Source: Microbacterium sp. LCT-H2 (GTDB lineage: Bacteria; Actinomycetota; Actinomycetes; Actinomycetales; Microbacteriaceae). Taken from it: DNA of 64,000 bases. The position numbers and the translations under genes were made by a program. This document shows, piece by piece, positions 26,507 through 34,539 of this stretch (position 1 is its first letter; the number at the start of each line of letters is the position of its first letter). The notes under the pieces are model-generated. The model saw only the letters and a program-made list of their open reading frames with translations, was not told the DNA's origin and did no database searches. Location: NCBI RefSeq assembly GCF_001866135.1, contig NZ_MODW01000005.1:1-64000 (forward strand), written 5' to 3'.

Positions 26507-27910
26507 ATGGCCTCCCGTCTCGTCACCCAGCTCGGCACCCAGGACATCGATGACGCCTCGGCCTCGGGCCTGGCCGACCGCATCAGGGCCCTCATCCTCG
26601 ACGGACGCCTCACGGTCGGCGAGAGACTGCCGAGCGAACGGGCCCTCGCCCTCGAACTCAGGCGATCACGCTCGACCATCACCCGCACCTACGGCGTTCT
26701 GGAGGCCGGCGGCTACGTGTCCCGGCATCATGGCGGAAGCACCAGAGTGACCCTCCCGCACGGCCCGTCGGCCGCCGCCCTCGACGCGGACGACGAGGCG
26801 ATCGACCTGTCGATCGCCTCGATGGACTCGACCCCCGGCCTGTACGACGCGACCGTGCGGTCCCTCCCCCGGCTCGCGGCCCTGCGCGGGACGAGCGGCT
26901 ATTCGCTGCAGGGCCTTCCCGAGTTGCGCGATGCCGTGGCCCGCCGATTCACCGAGCGCGGCGCGGTGACCTCGGCGGACGAGATCATGATCACCTCCGG
27001 CGCCCTCAACGCCGTCAACCTCATCCTCACGGCGCTCGGCCGCCGGGGCGAACGCGCCCTCGTGGAGCAGCCGACCTTCCCGCACGCGCTCGAGGCTCTG
27101 CACCGGCACGGCTACCGGCTGCTCCCGACGCCGGTCGACACCGACGGCTGGGACGCCCGGCACCTCACCGACACCCTGCTGACCGCACGCCCGCACGTCG
27201 CGTACCTCATCCCCGACTTCCACAACCCCACCGGAGCGACGCTGCCGCAGGAGGAGCGGTCTCGGATCGCGACGACGGCCCGCAACACCGGCACGCACCT
27301 GATCGTCGACGAGACGACGGCAGAGCTCGACATCGACCGGGGACGGGCACCGGCGCCGATGGCGGCCGAGGGCCCGAACGTGATCACGGTGGGATCGATG
27401 TCGAAGATCGCGTGGGGAGGCCTGCGCATCGGCTGGATCCGCGCCGAGCGCTCGGTCATCGCCCGGCTGCTGGCCGTCCGACCCTCGTTCGAGCTCGGCA
27501 CGGCCCTCCTCGAGCAGTGCATCGCCGTGGAGCTGCTCGACGACGTCCCCGCGCTCACCCATCACGTGCGGCGCCGCCTGAGCGCCGGGCGGAACGCGGT
27601 GGCCGCGGCGATCGCCGAGATCCCGGGGATGCGGATGCCGGAGACGCCCGGCGGCCTCTCCGCCTGGATCGATCTCGGCGCCCCGTTGTCGACCACACTC
27701 TCCCTCGCTGCACGCGAGCGGGGACTCATCCTCCCGCCCGGGCCGCGCTTCACCACCGGCGGAGTGTTGGAGCGGCGACTCCGGGTTCCCATCACGCTCC
27801 CGCCCGAGCGCGCGGCGGAGGCGATGACGCGTCTGGCGCAGGCCTGGGCGGACGTGCGCGGCGGTGGTGTGAACACGGTCGACGACCTCGCGCACGCGGC
27901 CGTGATCTGA
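26507..27910 (+). CDS. MocR/YczR-type GntR regulator with aminotransferase domain
   Basis: A 467-residue chimera: an N-terminal GntR winged helix ('LPSERALALELRRSRSTITR', residues ~46-65) joined to a fold-type I PLP aminotransferase domain. The PLP lysine is in 'SMSKIAWGGLRIGW' and the 'HNPTG' cofactor motif is present. MocR proteins bind PLP or amine adducts to sense ligands rather than catalyse turnover. Divergence from a yczE-like gene assigns it to the YczR subgroup. ATG 26507 follows CAGGCT by 6 nt; the longer frame would start inside the operator. Confidence 0.87.
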   Translation: MASRLVTQLGTQDIDDASASGLADRIRALILDGRLTVGERLPSERALALELRRSRSTITRTYGVLEAGGYVSRHHGGSTRVTLPHGPSAAALDADDEAIDLSIASMDSTPGLYDATVRSLPRLAALRGTSGYSLQGLPELRDAVARRFTERGAVTSADEIMITSGALNAVNLILTALGRRGERALVEQPTFPHALEALHRHGYRLLPTPVDTDGWDARHLTDTLLTARPHVAYLIPDFHNPTGATLPQEERSRIATTARNTGTHLIVDETTAELDIDRGRAPAPMAAEGPNVITVGSMSKIAWGGLRIGWIRAERSVIARLLAVRPSFELGTALLEQCIAVELLDDVPALTHHVRRRLSAGRNAVAAAIAEIPGMRMPETPGGLSAWIDLGAPLSTTLSLAARERGLILPPGPRFTTGGVLERRLRVPITLPPERAAEAMTRLAQAWADVRGGGVNTVDDLAHAAVI

Positions 27911-27918
27911 TCTGCGCA

Positions 27919-27959
27919 GACGAAGACCCCGCCCAGTCTGCCGGGGCGGGGTCTTCGTC
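27919..27959. terminator. terminator between yczR and DUF3145 genes
   Basis: A 16-bp stem (27919-27934 with 27944-27959) starting GACGAAGACCCC, placed 9 nt after the yczR stop and downstream of the convergent DUF3145 gene. Confidence 0.88.
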
Positions 27960-28049
27960 GAGCGGAGCGGGGATTCGTCTTCTCAGCGTCCGGGATCACT
28001 CACCGGCATCCGATACTCACGCCTCCGCGCTCCCGGTATCGACGGTCGG

Positions 28050-28553
28050 TCAGCCGACCTTGTGGAGCCAGACGACGCGCGCGTCGTCGCTGGCGTGACG
28101 GAAGGGCTCCAGCTCCTCGTCCCAGGCGGACCCCAGGGCGATGTCGAGCTCGCGCTGCAGCTCGACGGCGTTGCCCGCGGCGATCTCCATCGCGTAGCGG
28201 ATGCGATCCTCTCCGATGACGATGTTGCCGGCGGCATCGGTCTGGGCGTAGTGGATGCCGAGGTCGGGCGTGTGCAGCCACCGACCGCCGTCGCTGCGGG
28301 GCGTCGGGTCTTCGGTCACCTCGAACCGGAGGTGCTCCCAGCCCCGGATCGCGGTCGCGAGGGCAGCACCGGTACCGACGGGACCATCCCAGTAGAACTC
28401 GGCGCGGCGTGCGCCGGTCAGCACAGGCTGCTCGGTCCAGTCGAAGTTCACCGCACGCCCGATAGCGCGACCCACCGCCCATTCCAGGTGCGGGCAGAGC
28501 GCGCGAGGCGCCGAGTGGATGAACACCACTCCGCGTGCGTAAGCCGTCGCCAT
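28050..28553 (-). CDS. DUF3145 family protein
   Basis: A 167-residue soluble protein with the actinobacterial DUF3145 pattern: N-terminal 'GVVFIHSAPRALCPHLEWA', a middle 'GWEHLRFEVTEDP' strand, and C-terminal 'WDEELEPFRHASDDARVVWLHKVG'. No catalytic motif is recognisable and no function is established. A GGAGAG ribosome site precedes the ATG. It has its own upstream region with a palindrome at 28652-28669. Confidence 0.85.
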   Translation of the reverse strand: MATAYARGVVFIHSAPRALCPHLEWAVGRAIGRAVNFDWTEQPVLTGARRAEFYWDGPVGTGAALATAIRGWEHLRFEVTEDPTPRSDGGRWLHTPDLGIHYAQTDAAGNIVIGEDRIRYAMEIAAGNAVELQRELDIALGSAWDEELEPFRHASDDARVVWLHKVG

Positions 28554-28651
28554 GATCTCTCCGTTTCATCAGGTGCGTCTTCCCCTACGACCTGAACCAC
28601 GAAGTGGCGAGAGTATGCGGTTGTGCGCCCATTCTCGCCGAGTTCCCGCGA

Positions 28652-28669
28652 AATCACAAGCATGTGATT
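28652..28669. promoter_or_regulatory. palindrome upstream of the DUF3145 gene
   Basis: AATCACA (28652-28658) and TGTGATT (28663-28669) form a perfect 7-bp inverted repeat with a 4-nt centre, about 100 nt upstream of the DUF3145 start. This is a CRP/FNR-like symmetry (TGTGA-type arms); the binding protein is unknown. Confidence 0.4.
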
Positions 28670-28675
28670 CGACGA

Positions 28676-28707
28676 CGAAGGCCCCGGTCCGTGGACCGGG
28701 GCCTTCG
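28676..28707. terminator. terminator downstream of the oxygenase gene
   Basis: A perfect 15-bp stem (28676-28690 with 28693-28707) with a 2-nt apex, containing the CGAAGGCCCC core. It ends the minus-strand oxygenase transcript. Confidence 0.88.
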
Positions 28708-28709
28708 GG

Positions 28710-28728
28710 CGCTTCGATGAGCTCAGCG
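28710..28728. repeat. diverged REP-like unit, copy 3
   Basis: CGCTTCGATGAGCTCAGCG keeps the CTTCGA-x-x-AGCTCAG/ GCTCAG skeleton of the units at 9845 and 25721, with compensating changes at both ends (CGC...GCG). Like them it sits against a terminator. Confidence 0.55.
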
Positions 28729-28745
28729 ACCCAGTATGGGGACGC

Positions 28746-29519
28746 TCAGGCCTCGCTCATGGCCTGCTTGACCTGCTGGCCCTTCGCGGCGTAGTAGGCC
28801 GCGCGAGCGGCATCCTTGCGGGCCTGCTCGGCGTAGCCGAACTCGAGCACGTCCTGCGGGACCTCGACGTTCGGGACGTCGTCGGTGCCGTGGTACTTCT
28901 CGATGTAGGCGTCGAGCTCGGGACCGGAGGTCCACGAGGTGATGAGGCAGTAGCGCGGGTCGGTGCCGTTGTGGGTGGCCGCGTGCCACAGACGCTGGGT
29001 GTCGACGATGAGCTGCGCACCGGCCGGCAGGGCGATGCGGTACTCGATGCTGGGGTCCGTGCGGTTCTCACGCAGGACGAAGTAGCTGTCCTTGTCGTCC
29101 GTCAGGTTGAAGAACCCGCGCACGACCCAGCCGGTGCCGTCCGGGTTCAGGCGGTTGTTGTCGTCCTGGTGGAGGTTGTAGAGGCAGTCGCCGTAGGGGG
29201 TCGGCTGCAGCTCGATGACGCGGCAGCGCCCGACGTTCGCGCCCGGCTCCTGCGCACGGCGCGTGAGGTTCGGTGCCTTGGCGGTCTGCTCGTCGATCCA
29301 GACGCCGTCCTTGTCGGTGCGCGGCGGCTTGTGGTTCCAGAAGCCGTTGCACTCGATGTCGCCGAAGGCGCTGGCGAGGGGTGCGAACCGGGTGTCGCCC
29401 GAGGACTTCCAGTCGACGTACTCGATGTCGAGCCACTCCTTGGGGTCGGCCTCCTGGTCGTAGCTGTCGAGGACGACGAAGCCCTTCTCCTCCAGCGCTG
29501 CGGACTTGATGTATCCCAT
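28746..29519 (-). CDS. putative Fe(II)/2-oxoglutarate-dependent oxygenase
   Basis: A 257-residue soluble protein not matched to a named family by eye. It has a plausible non-heme iron triad: His 117 and Asp 119 in 'LHQDDNN', His 179 in 'RLWHAATH', and Arg 189 ten residues later ('DPRYCLITSW'), the H-x-D...H-x10-R layout of 2OG oxygenases. The strand 'ALPAGAQLIVDTQRLWH' fits the jelly-roll fold. Substrate unknown. A GAAAGGAAC site lies upstream, 13 nt from the ATG. The promoter region carries an iron-box-like sequence, so expression may respond to iron. Confidence 0.6.
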   Translation of the reverse strand: MGYIKSAALEEKGFVVLDSYDQEADPKEWLDIEYVDWKSSGDTRFAPLASAFGDIECNGFWNHKPPRTDKDGVWIDEQTAKAPNLTRRAQEPGANVGRCRVIELQPTPYGDCLYNLHQDDNNRLNPDGTGWVVRGFFNLTDDKDSYFVLRENRTDPSIEYRIALPAGAQLIVDTQRLWHAATHNGTDPRYCLITSWTSGPELDAYIEKYHGTDDVPNVEVPQDVLEFGYAEQARKDAARAAYYAAKGQQVKQAMSEA

Positions 29520-29571
29520 GATCGAGTCATGTTCCTTTCATCGGGGGCCAGCACGTTTTAACAGGCCCTGA

Positions 29572-29590
29572 TAAGGCAAGGCTAACAGCG
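29572..29590. promoter_or_regulatory. possible DtxR/IdeR iron box
   Basis: TAAGGCAAGGCTAACAGCG matches 13 of 19 positions of the actinobacterial iron-box consensus TWAGGTTAGSCTAACCTWA, with the left arm and centre well kept and the right end lost. It lies 52 nt upstream of the oxygenase start, next to a TTAAAA -10-like sequence on the minus strand. Confidence 0.45.
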
Positions 29591-29695
29591 GGACCTGGCG
29601 CTCCCCCGGAGGGTCGCCGTGGATAAGCGAATAGACTGGGCGGGGCACCCGGCGCGTCCGTGGCGCCTGTCGCTACGGGAGGACGAGACACCAGC

Positions 29696-31699
29696 ATGAG
29701 CACCGCGACCAACGTCGAGGCGACGGCAGTCAACACGATCGAATGGCTCGCGGCGGGACGCACGACCATCGTCGTCCCCGTCTACCAGCGGCAGTACCGC
29801 TGGGACATCGGCGGCTGCGAGCGGCTCCTCTCCGACGTCAGGGCGGTCGCCGCGGAAGACGACGCGCATCGCCACTTCATCGGCTCGATCCTCTCCGCCG
29901 AGGACGGCTCCGGCCCGGACGCCGACCTCATCCTCATCGACGGGCAGCAGCGCCTCACCACGCTCATGCTCCTCGTCGCGGCGCTGCATCACTCGGTGCG
30001 TGAGCGCGATCCGGAGCTCGCCGCCGATCTCGCCCGCGTGCTGGTCCGCCCCGACGACCCCGAGCGCACGAAGCTGCGTCCGCACGAGGCCTGGGCCGAT
30101 CTCTACGAATCGGTCGTGCTCGATCGCCGCGACGACCTCGACCGCGAGTCGCGCTTCGACGACAACTACGCGTTCTTCCGCAGCCAGATCCATGCCGACG
30201 AGGCACCGTCGATCTGGCGGGGACTGCAGCGACTCGAACACGTGTCGATCACGCTCGGCGCCCAGGCCAACGCGCAGCAGATCTTCGAGAGCCTGAACTC
30301 CACCGGCGAGCCGCTGCGGGATCACGAGCTGATCCACAACTACATCCTCATGGGGCTGAACCACGCCGAGCAGATGGACGTGGAAGCGCGGTTCTGGCTG
30401 CCGATCGAGCACCACACGGGCGAGGCGATCGGGGCGTTCTGGCGTCACTACCTCGTGCTCGTGACGGGGCGAGAGGTGGCGGCGAACGGGGAGCACGGCG
30501 TGTACAGCGCCTTCCGCCGGTCGTTCCCGCGCGTCGACGTCGCCCACCTCCAGGCTGACGCCGAGACGTGGCGGCACTATGCGGAGATCTACGGCATCCT
30601 CCTCGATCCGACGAAGGAGCAGGACCCCGAGGTCGCGCGGCAACTGCGGTACGTCAACACGTTCGGACGCTCCTCCTACCCGCTGGTCATGAGCGCCTAC
30701 AGCGATCACGCGCGTGGCCGCATCGACCGGGGTCAGCTCCTCGAGACGCTCGAGTGGCTGCAGGCGATGTTCCTCCGTCGCGCGCTCGTGAACCTTCCCG
30801 CCGAACGCCTCATCGCCCGGCTCTGCCGTGCGCGTCGCGACGGACACGACGCCCTCGCCCGCGCCATCGCGCGCATCACTCCGTCGGACGAGCGGGTCAG
30901 CGCCGTGCTCAAGTACAGCGAGCTGCCGTACCCGGCCTATGTGCTCGGCCGGCTCGAGGGCGTCGACGACGTGGACGGCTTCGATGTCGAGCACATCGTG
31001 CCCGCCGTGCCCGGCGACGCCTGGTCTGGCGACGGCGTGCGCCCCTGGAGCGAGTACTCCGAGGACGAGCAGAACAGCCACCGCGCCCTCGCACCCACTC
31101 TCGGCAACCTCACGCTGCTGGAACAGGGGCTGACGGAGCGGGTCTTCGGTGCCTCGTTCCCCGTCAAGCGCGATGAGGCCTATGCCCGCAGCGCCGTGCC
31201 GGCGACCCGTGCCCTCGCTGCCCAGGAGTCCTGGGGCACGGCGGCCATCACCGCACGCACTGTGGGCCTGACGGCCGACCTCGTCCGCGTGTGGGCACGA
31301 CCCGCACTGCCCGAGATCGACGACGACGGCCTCACCCCGATCCTGGACGCCGTCCGCCGCCGCGGCTGGCCCGCGGGGTGGGAACGCGAGTTCGACTACG
31401 TGGAGTATCGGGGCGAGCGGTGGGAGGTGTACGACGTCAAGCACCTGTTCAACCGCGTGTTCCGTCGCGCCTGGACCGACACGACCGAGGCCGCTCTGGC
31501 GTACTGCGCGGCCCACGGCGGCCCGATCTACCGCGACAAGGCATGGAAGGGGCAGTGGGACGACCTCGACGACACGCACTTCCTCTACATGGGCTGGGAC
31601 TCGAACTACATGATGACGGCCGTCCAGGGAGTCCTCGACGAGTCCGGAATCGCCGCCGAGGTCTTCGTGAAGTACTCCTACATCGGGAATGTGATGTGA
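29696..31699 (+). CDS. GmrSD-like DUF262/DUF1524 nuclease
   Basis: A 667-residue protein. The N-terminal DUF262 (GmrS/ParB-like) domain shows 'VVPVYQRQYRWD', 'FIGSIL' and 'IDGQQRLTTLMLL' within residues ~23-100, the NTP-binding signature. The DUF1524 HNH nuclease has 'DVEHIVPAVP' near residue 435 and 'LGNLTLLE' near 480. A further ~100-residue C-terminal domain I do not recognise. Related proteins act as type IV restriction enzymes against modified phage DNA or as stand-alone anti-phage nucleases. Key motifs look intact. ATG 29696 is preceded by GGGAGG 12 nt upstream; GTG 29660 is an alternative. TAGACT at 29632-29637 is a likely -10. Confidence 0.85.
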   Translation: MSTATNVEATAVNTIEWLAAGRTTIVVPVYQRQYRWDIGGCERLLSDVRAVAAEDDAHRHFIGSILSAEDGSGPDADLILIDGQQRLTTLMLLVAALHHSVRERDPELAADLARVLVRPDDPERTKLRPHEAWADLYESVVLDRRDDLDRESRFDDNYAFFRSQIHADEAPSIWRGLQRLEHVSITLGAQANAQQIFESLNSTGEPLRDHELIHNYILMGLNHAEQMDVEARFWLPIEHHTGEAIGAFWRHYLVLVTGREVAANGEHGVYSAFRRSFPRVDVAHLQADAETWRHYAEIYGILLDPTKEQDPEVARQLRYVNTFGRSSYPLVMSAYSDHARGRIDRGQLLETLEWLQAMFLRRALVNLPAERLIARLCRARRDGHDALARAIARITPSDERVSAVLKYSELPYPAYVLGRLEGVDDVDGFDVEHIVPAVPGDAWSGDGVRPWSEYSEDEQNSHRALAPTLGNLTLLEQGLTERVFGASFPVKRDEAYARSAVPATRALAAQESWGTAAITARTVGLTADLVRVWARPALPEIDDDGLTPILDAVRRRGWPAGWEREFDYVEYRGERWEVYDVKHLFNRVFRRAWTDTTEAALAYCAAHGGPIYRDKAWKGQWDDLDDTHFLYMGWDSNYMMTAVQGVLDESGIAAEVFVKYSYIGNVM

Positions 31700-31701
31700 C
31701 C

Positions 31702-32952
31702 ATGACCACTGTCCTCCGCCGCCGCCTGCTCGACCTCGCCGTCGAGGAGCACACGCTCACGGTCCCCCTCGTCTGGGACGACCCGGCAGACACCCGCACC
31801 ATCGACGTGTTCGCCCGCGTGGTCGCACGGGAGGGAGGCGAGGCCCTCCCCTATCTGGTGTTCCTGCAGGGCGGGCCGGGCCACGAGGCGCCGCGCCCCT
31901 TCCACTCCTCCACCGCGCCGGCGTGGCTGGACCAGGCCCTCGCGCACTATCGACTCGTCCTGCTCGATCAGCGCGGCACCGGGCTGTCCTCCCCTGTCGG
32001 CGACGGCGACCTCGTGCGGGGCGCCGAAGCCGTCGCCGAGCATCTGACGCACCTGCGCGCCGATGCCATCGTGCGCGACTGCGAGGCGCTGCGGGAGCAC
32101 CTGGGGGCGCCGACGTGGAGCGTCCTCGGGCAGTCCTTCGGCGGGTTCACGACGCTGGCCTACCTGTCGACCCACGCGGCTTCGCTCGACGACGTCTTCA
32201 TCACCGGAGGCCTCAGCACGGTCGAGCGCGACCCGGACGAGGTCTACGCCCTCTGCTACGACAAGATGCGCACGGCGTCCGAGCGGTACTACCGGCGCTT
32301 CCCGGAGCACCGCGACGTGATGCGGCGCCTGATCGATCTCGCGGACGCCGGTGAGATCGTCCTCCCCGACGGCGAGGTCGTGTCGCGTTCCCGCCTGCGC
32401 TCGGTCGGCTCCGCTCTCGGCACCGACGACGGCTGGCAGACGGTCTGGTCGCTACTGGAACGGGATCCCGCATCCAACGCCTTCCGGCACGACCTCCAGC
32501 ACGCCATGCCCTTCGGCGGCCGCAACCCGCTGTACTACGCCTTCCACGAGTCGAGCTATGCGAACGGACACACCACGCGGTGGTCCGCCGAGCGCGTCGA
32601 GCCGACCGATTTCCGCGACGATCCGACGCTCTTCACGGGCGAGCACGTCCGTCGCGAGTGGGCCGACACCGTCCCGGCGCTGCAGCCCTGGAGCGAGGTG
32701 ACGTCGATCCTGGCGGACCACCCCTGGCCGCGGATCTACGACGCCGCTGCTCTCGCCGCCTCCGGAGCGACGGGCGCCGCCGCCGTCTACGTGAACGACG
32801 TCTATGTGCCCCTGGAGTTCTCGCTGGAGACCGCCCGTCTCCTCCCCGGCGTGACGCCCTGGGTGACGAGCGAGCACGAGCACAACGGCCTGCGGACGGG
32901 GCCCGTACTGGAACGGCTGATCGACCTCGCCCACGGACGCCGCATCCGCTGA
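31702..32952 (+). CDS. S33-family alpha/beta hydrolase (prolyl iminopeptidase-like)
   Basis: A 416-residue hydrolase with oxyanion segment 'LQGGPGHEAPRP', 'LLDQRGTGLSS' and the nucleophile elbow 'GQSFGG' (Ser near 154), the set found in prolyl iminopeptidases. The charge-relay His is probably in 'SEHEHNG' near the C-terminus. It would remove N-terminal proline from peptides; related enzymes hydrolyse other amides. It starts 2 nt after the GmrSD-like gene, so they are cotranscribed; whether they work together is unknown. The upstream open frame is not used: homology starts at ATG 31702. Confidence 0.88.
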   Translation: MTTVLRRRLLDLAVEEHTLTVPLVWDDPADTRTIDVFARVVAREGGEALPYLVFLQGGPGHEAPRPFHSSTAPAWLDQALAHYRLVLLDQRGTGLSSPVGDGDLVRGAEAVAEHLTHLRADAIVRDCEALREHLGAPTWSVLGQSFGGFTTLAYLSTHAASLDDVFITGGLSTVERDPDEVYALCYDKMRTASERYYRRFPEHRDVMRRLIDLADAGEIVLPDGEVVSRSRLRSVGSALGTDDGWQTVWSLLERDPASNAFRHDLQHAMPFGGRNPLYYAFHESSYANGHTTRWSAERVEPTDFRDDPTLFTGEHVRREWADTVPALQPWSEVTSILADHPWPRIYDAAALAASGATGAAAVYVNDVYVPLEFSLETARLLPGVTPWVTSEHEHNGLRTGPVLERLIDLAHGRRIR

Positions 32953-32957
32953 CCTCC

Positions 32958-32987
32958 GGAGCGCGACGGGTGCCGTCGGCGCGCTCC
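32958..32987 (+). terminator. terminator after the S33 hydrolase
   Basis: An 8-bp outer stem GGAGCGCG/CGCGCTCC encloses a 4-bp ACGG/CCGT inner stem, starting 6 nt after the stop. The next promoter (TATCCT at 32994-32999) follows at once. Confidence 0.7.
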
Positions 32988-33005
32988 GCGATCTATCCTG
33001 GGGCC

Positions 33006-33290
33006 ATGGAGCATCTGCTCGGATGGACCACGATCGTCCTCGTGCTCGGCACGGGACCGGTGCTGTTCTTCGTGGGCATCCGGCATTCCCTCTCCCGTCG
33101 TCCGGTCGAGGAGAAGTACGAGCAAGCCGGGTCCGGAGGGCTGGTCGGTGTCTTCGACGCGGTGTGGTCGCCCACCGCGCACGAGGCCGGCCAGGAGCGG
33201 GATCGGCAGACCCGGCGCACGGCCCCGGCGCCGACCCCCGGAGATCCGCCGGGCCGCATCGAGCGCGGACGCATCGTCATCGACGTCTGA
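33006..33290 (+). CDS. small single-pass membrane protein
   Basis: A 94-residue protein with one N-terminal transmembrane helix (residues ~7-26, 'TTIVLVLGTGPVLFFVGI') and a polar cytoplasmic tail rich in Arg, Pro and Glu. Not recognised as a named family. ATG 33006 is 6 nt after TATCCT, so the transcript is probably leaderless, which also rejects the long upstream frame that overlaps the hydrolase. Confidence 0.65.
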   Translation: MEHLLGWTTIVLVLGTGPVLFFVGIRHSLSRRPVEEKYEQAGSGGLVGVFDAVWSPTAHEAGQERDRQTRRTAPAPTPGDPPGRIERGRIVIDV

Positions 33291-33312
33291 GCGACCGCCC
33301 GGCCCGGGCATG

Positions 33313-33350
33313 ACGAAGGCCCCACACTCCGAGGAGTGCGGGGCCTTCGT
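33313..33350. terminator. bidirectional terminator before rpmE2
   Basis: ACGAAGGCCCC-A-CACTCC (33313-33330) pairs with GGAGTG-C-GGGGCCTTCGT (33333-33350), one mismatch. It serves the convergent small membrane protein and rpmE2 genes. Confidence 0.88.
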
Positions 33351-33358
33351 GGGCGGTC

Positions 33359-33616
33359 TTACTTGGAGGAGCCGCCGAAGCCCTTGAAGCGCTGGTTGAA
33401 CTTCTCGACGCGGCCGGCCGAGTCCATGATGCGCTGCTTACCCGTGTAGAAGGGGTGCGAGGCCGAGGAGATCTCGACGTCGATCACCGGGTACTCCACG
33501 CCGTCCAGCTCGATGGTCTTGTCGCTGGTGACGGTGGAACGGGTGAGGAAGGTCTCGCCCGAGCCCAGGTCGCGGAACACGACAGCCTTGTAGTCGGGGT
33601 GAATGTCAGTCTTCAT
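33359..33616 (-). CDS. rpmE2: 50S ribosomal protein L31 type B
   Basis: An 85-residue L31 with '[20 protein letters not shown]' at the start and '[28 protein letters not shown]' at the end. The C-x-x-C zinc residues of type A L31 are missing, so this is the zinc-independent paralogue that can replace the zinc form when zinc is scarce. A clear Zur box is not visible upstream. Ribosome site AAAGGA; TAGAAT at 33696-33691 is a likely -10, giving a leader of about 70 nt. Confidence 0.93.
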   Translation of the reverse strand: MKTDIHPDYKAVVFRDLGSGETFLTRSTVTSDKTIELDGVEYPVIDVEISSASHPFYTGKQRIMDSAGRVEKFNQRFKGFGGSSK

Positions 33617-33736
33617 GGGATTCCTTTGTTGCTGCCCTGGATTGTGCCAGGGACGAGGGAAGTCTGCGGTGCCGAGCGCACCAAGGATTGATTCTACCAG
33701 TACTTCGACGGGCGCAGTAACCCATCAGAACCGAGG

Positions 33737-34522
33737 TCAGGAGGCGGCGCGGGCGGAGTGGCGCCCGTCCTCGCTGCTGAGCGTGATCGGCATCCCGAAG
33801 GTCTCGCCCAGGGCATCCGCGGTGAGCGTCTCGGCGATCGGCCCCGCCGCCACCACGGCGCCGTCACGGATCAGGAGCACATGGGTGAACCCGACCGGGA
33901 TCTCCTCGACGTGATGCGTCACCATGAGCATCGCGGGCGTCGTCGGTGCGGACGCGTAGCCGCCCAGCAGTGCGAGGAGCTCCTCGCGCGAGCCGAGGTC
34001 GAGCGAGGCGGTCGGCTCATCGAGGAGCAGCAGCTCCGGGTCGGTCATGACCGCCCGGGCGATCTGCACACGCTTCTGCTCACCGTCGCTCAGCGTGCCG
34101 AACGTGCGGTCGGCGAGGTGCGCGAGGCGCCAGTCGCCCAGAACGCGCAGCGCACGCCGCTCGTCGATGTCCTCGTAGCTCTCGTTCCAGCGTCCGAGCA
34201 CGGAGTAGGCCGCCGTGAGGACGGTGTTGAGCACCGTCTCATCGCGCGGGATGCGCTTGGCCATGGCCGACGACGCGAACCCGATCCGCGGACGGATCTC
34301 GAAGACGTCCGCGCGTCCGAGCGTCTCGCCGAGAACCGTCACCGTGCCCGAGGTGGGGTGCATCAGCGTGTCGGCGAGCTGCAGCAGGGTCGTCTTGCCG
34401 GCACCGTTCGGCCCGAGGATCACCCATCGCTGATCGTCCGAGACCTGCCAGGTCACGTGATCGATGATGTTGCGCCCCTCTCGGCGCACGACGACGTCGG
34501 TGAACTCCAGAGCGATCGGCAT
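33737..34522 (-). CDS. ABC transporter ATP-binding protein (YlmA-like)
   Basis: A 261-residue ATPase with Walker A 'GPNGAGKTT' near residues 38-46, signature 'LSDGEQKRVQIARA' near 142, Walker B 'LLLLDEPTASLDLG' and the switch 'VTHH'. It resembles YlmA/ModF-type cytoplasmic ABC ATPases that lack an adjacent permease; none is encoded here. The ATG follows TAGGCT at exactly 6 nt, although it also lies only 17 nt after glgM, so it may be transcribed both alone and with glgM. Confidence 0.88.
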   Translation of the reverse strand: MPIALEFTDVVVRREGRNIIDHVTWQVSDDQRWVILGPNGAGKTTLLQLADTLMHPTSGTVTVLGETLGRADVFEIRPRIGFASSAMAKRIPRDETVLNTVLTAAYSVLGRWNESYEDIDERRALRVLGDWRLAHLADRTFGTLSDGEQKRVQIARAVMTDPELLLLDEPTASLDLGSREELLALLGGYASAPTTPAMLMVTHHVEEIPVGFTHVLLIRDGAVVAAGPIAETLTADALGETFGMPITLSSEDGRHSARAAS

Positions 34523-34539
34523 ACCGAAAGCCTATCGGC

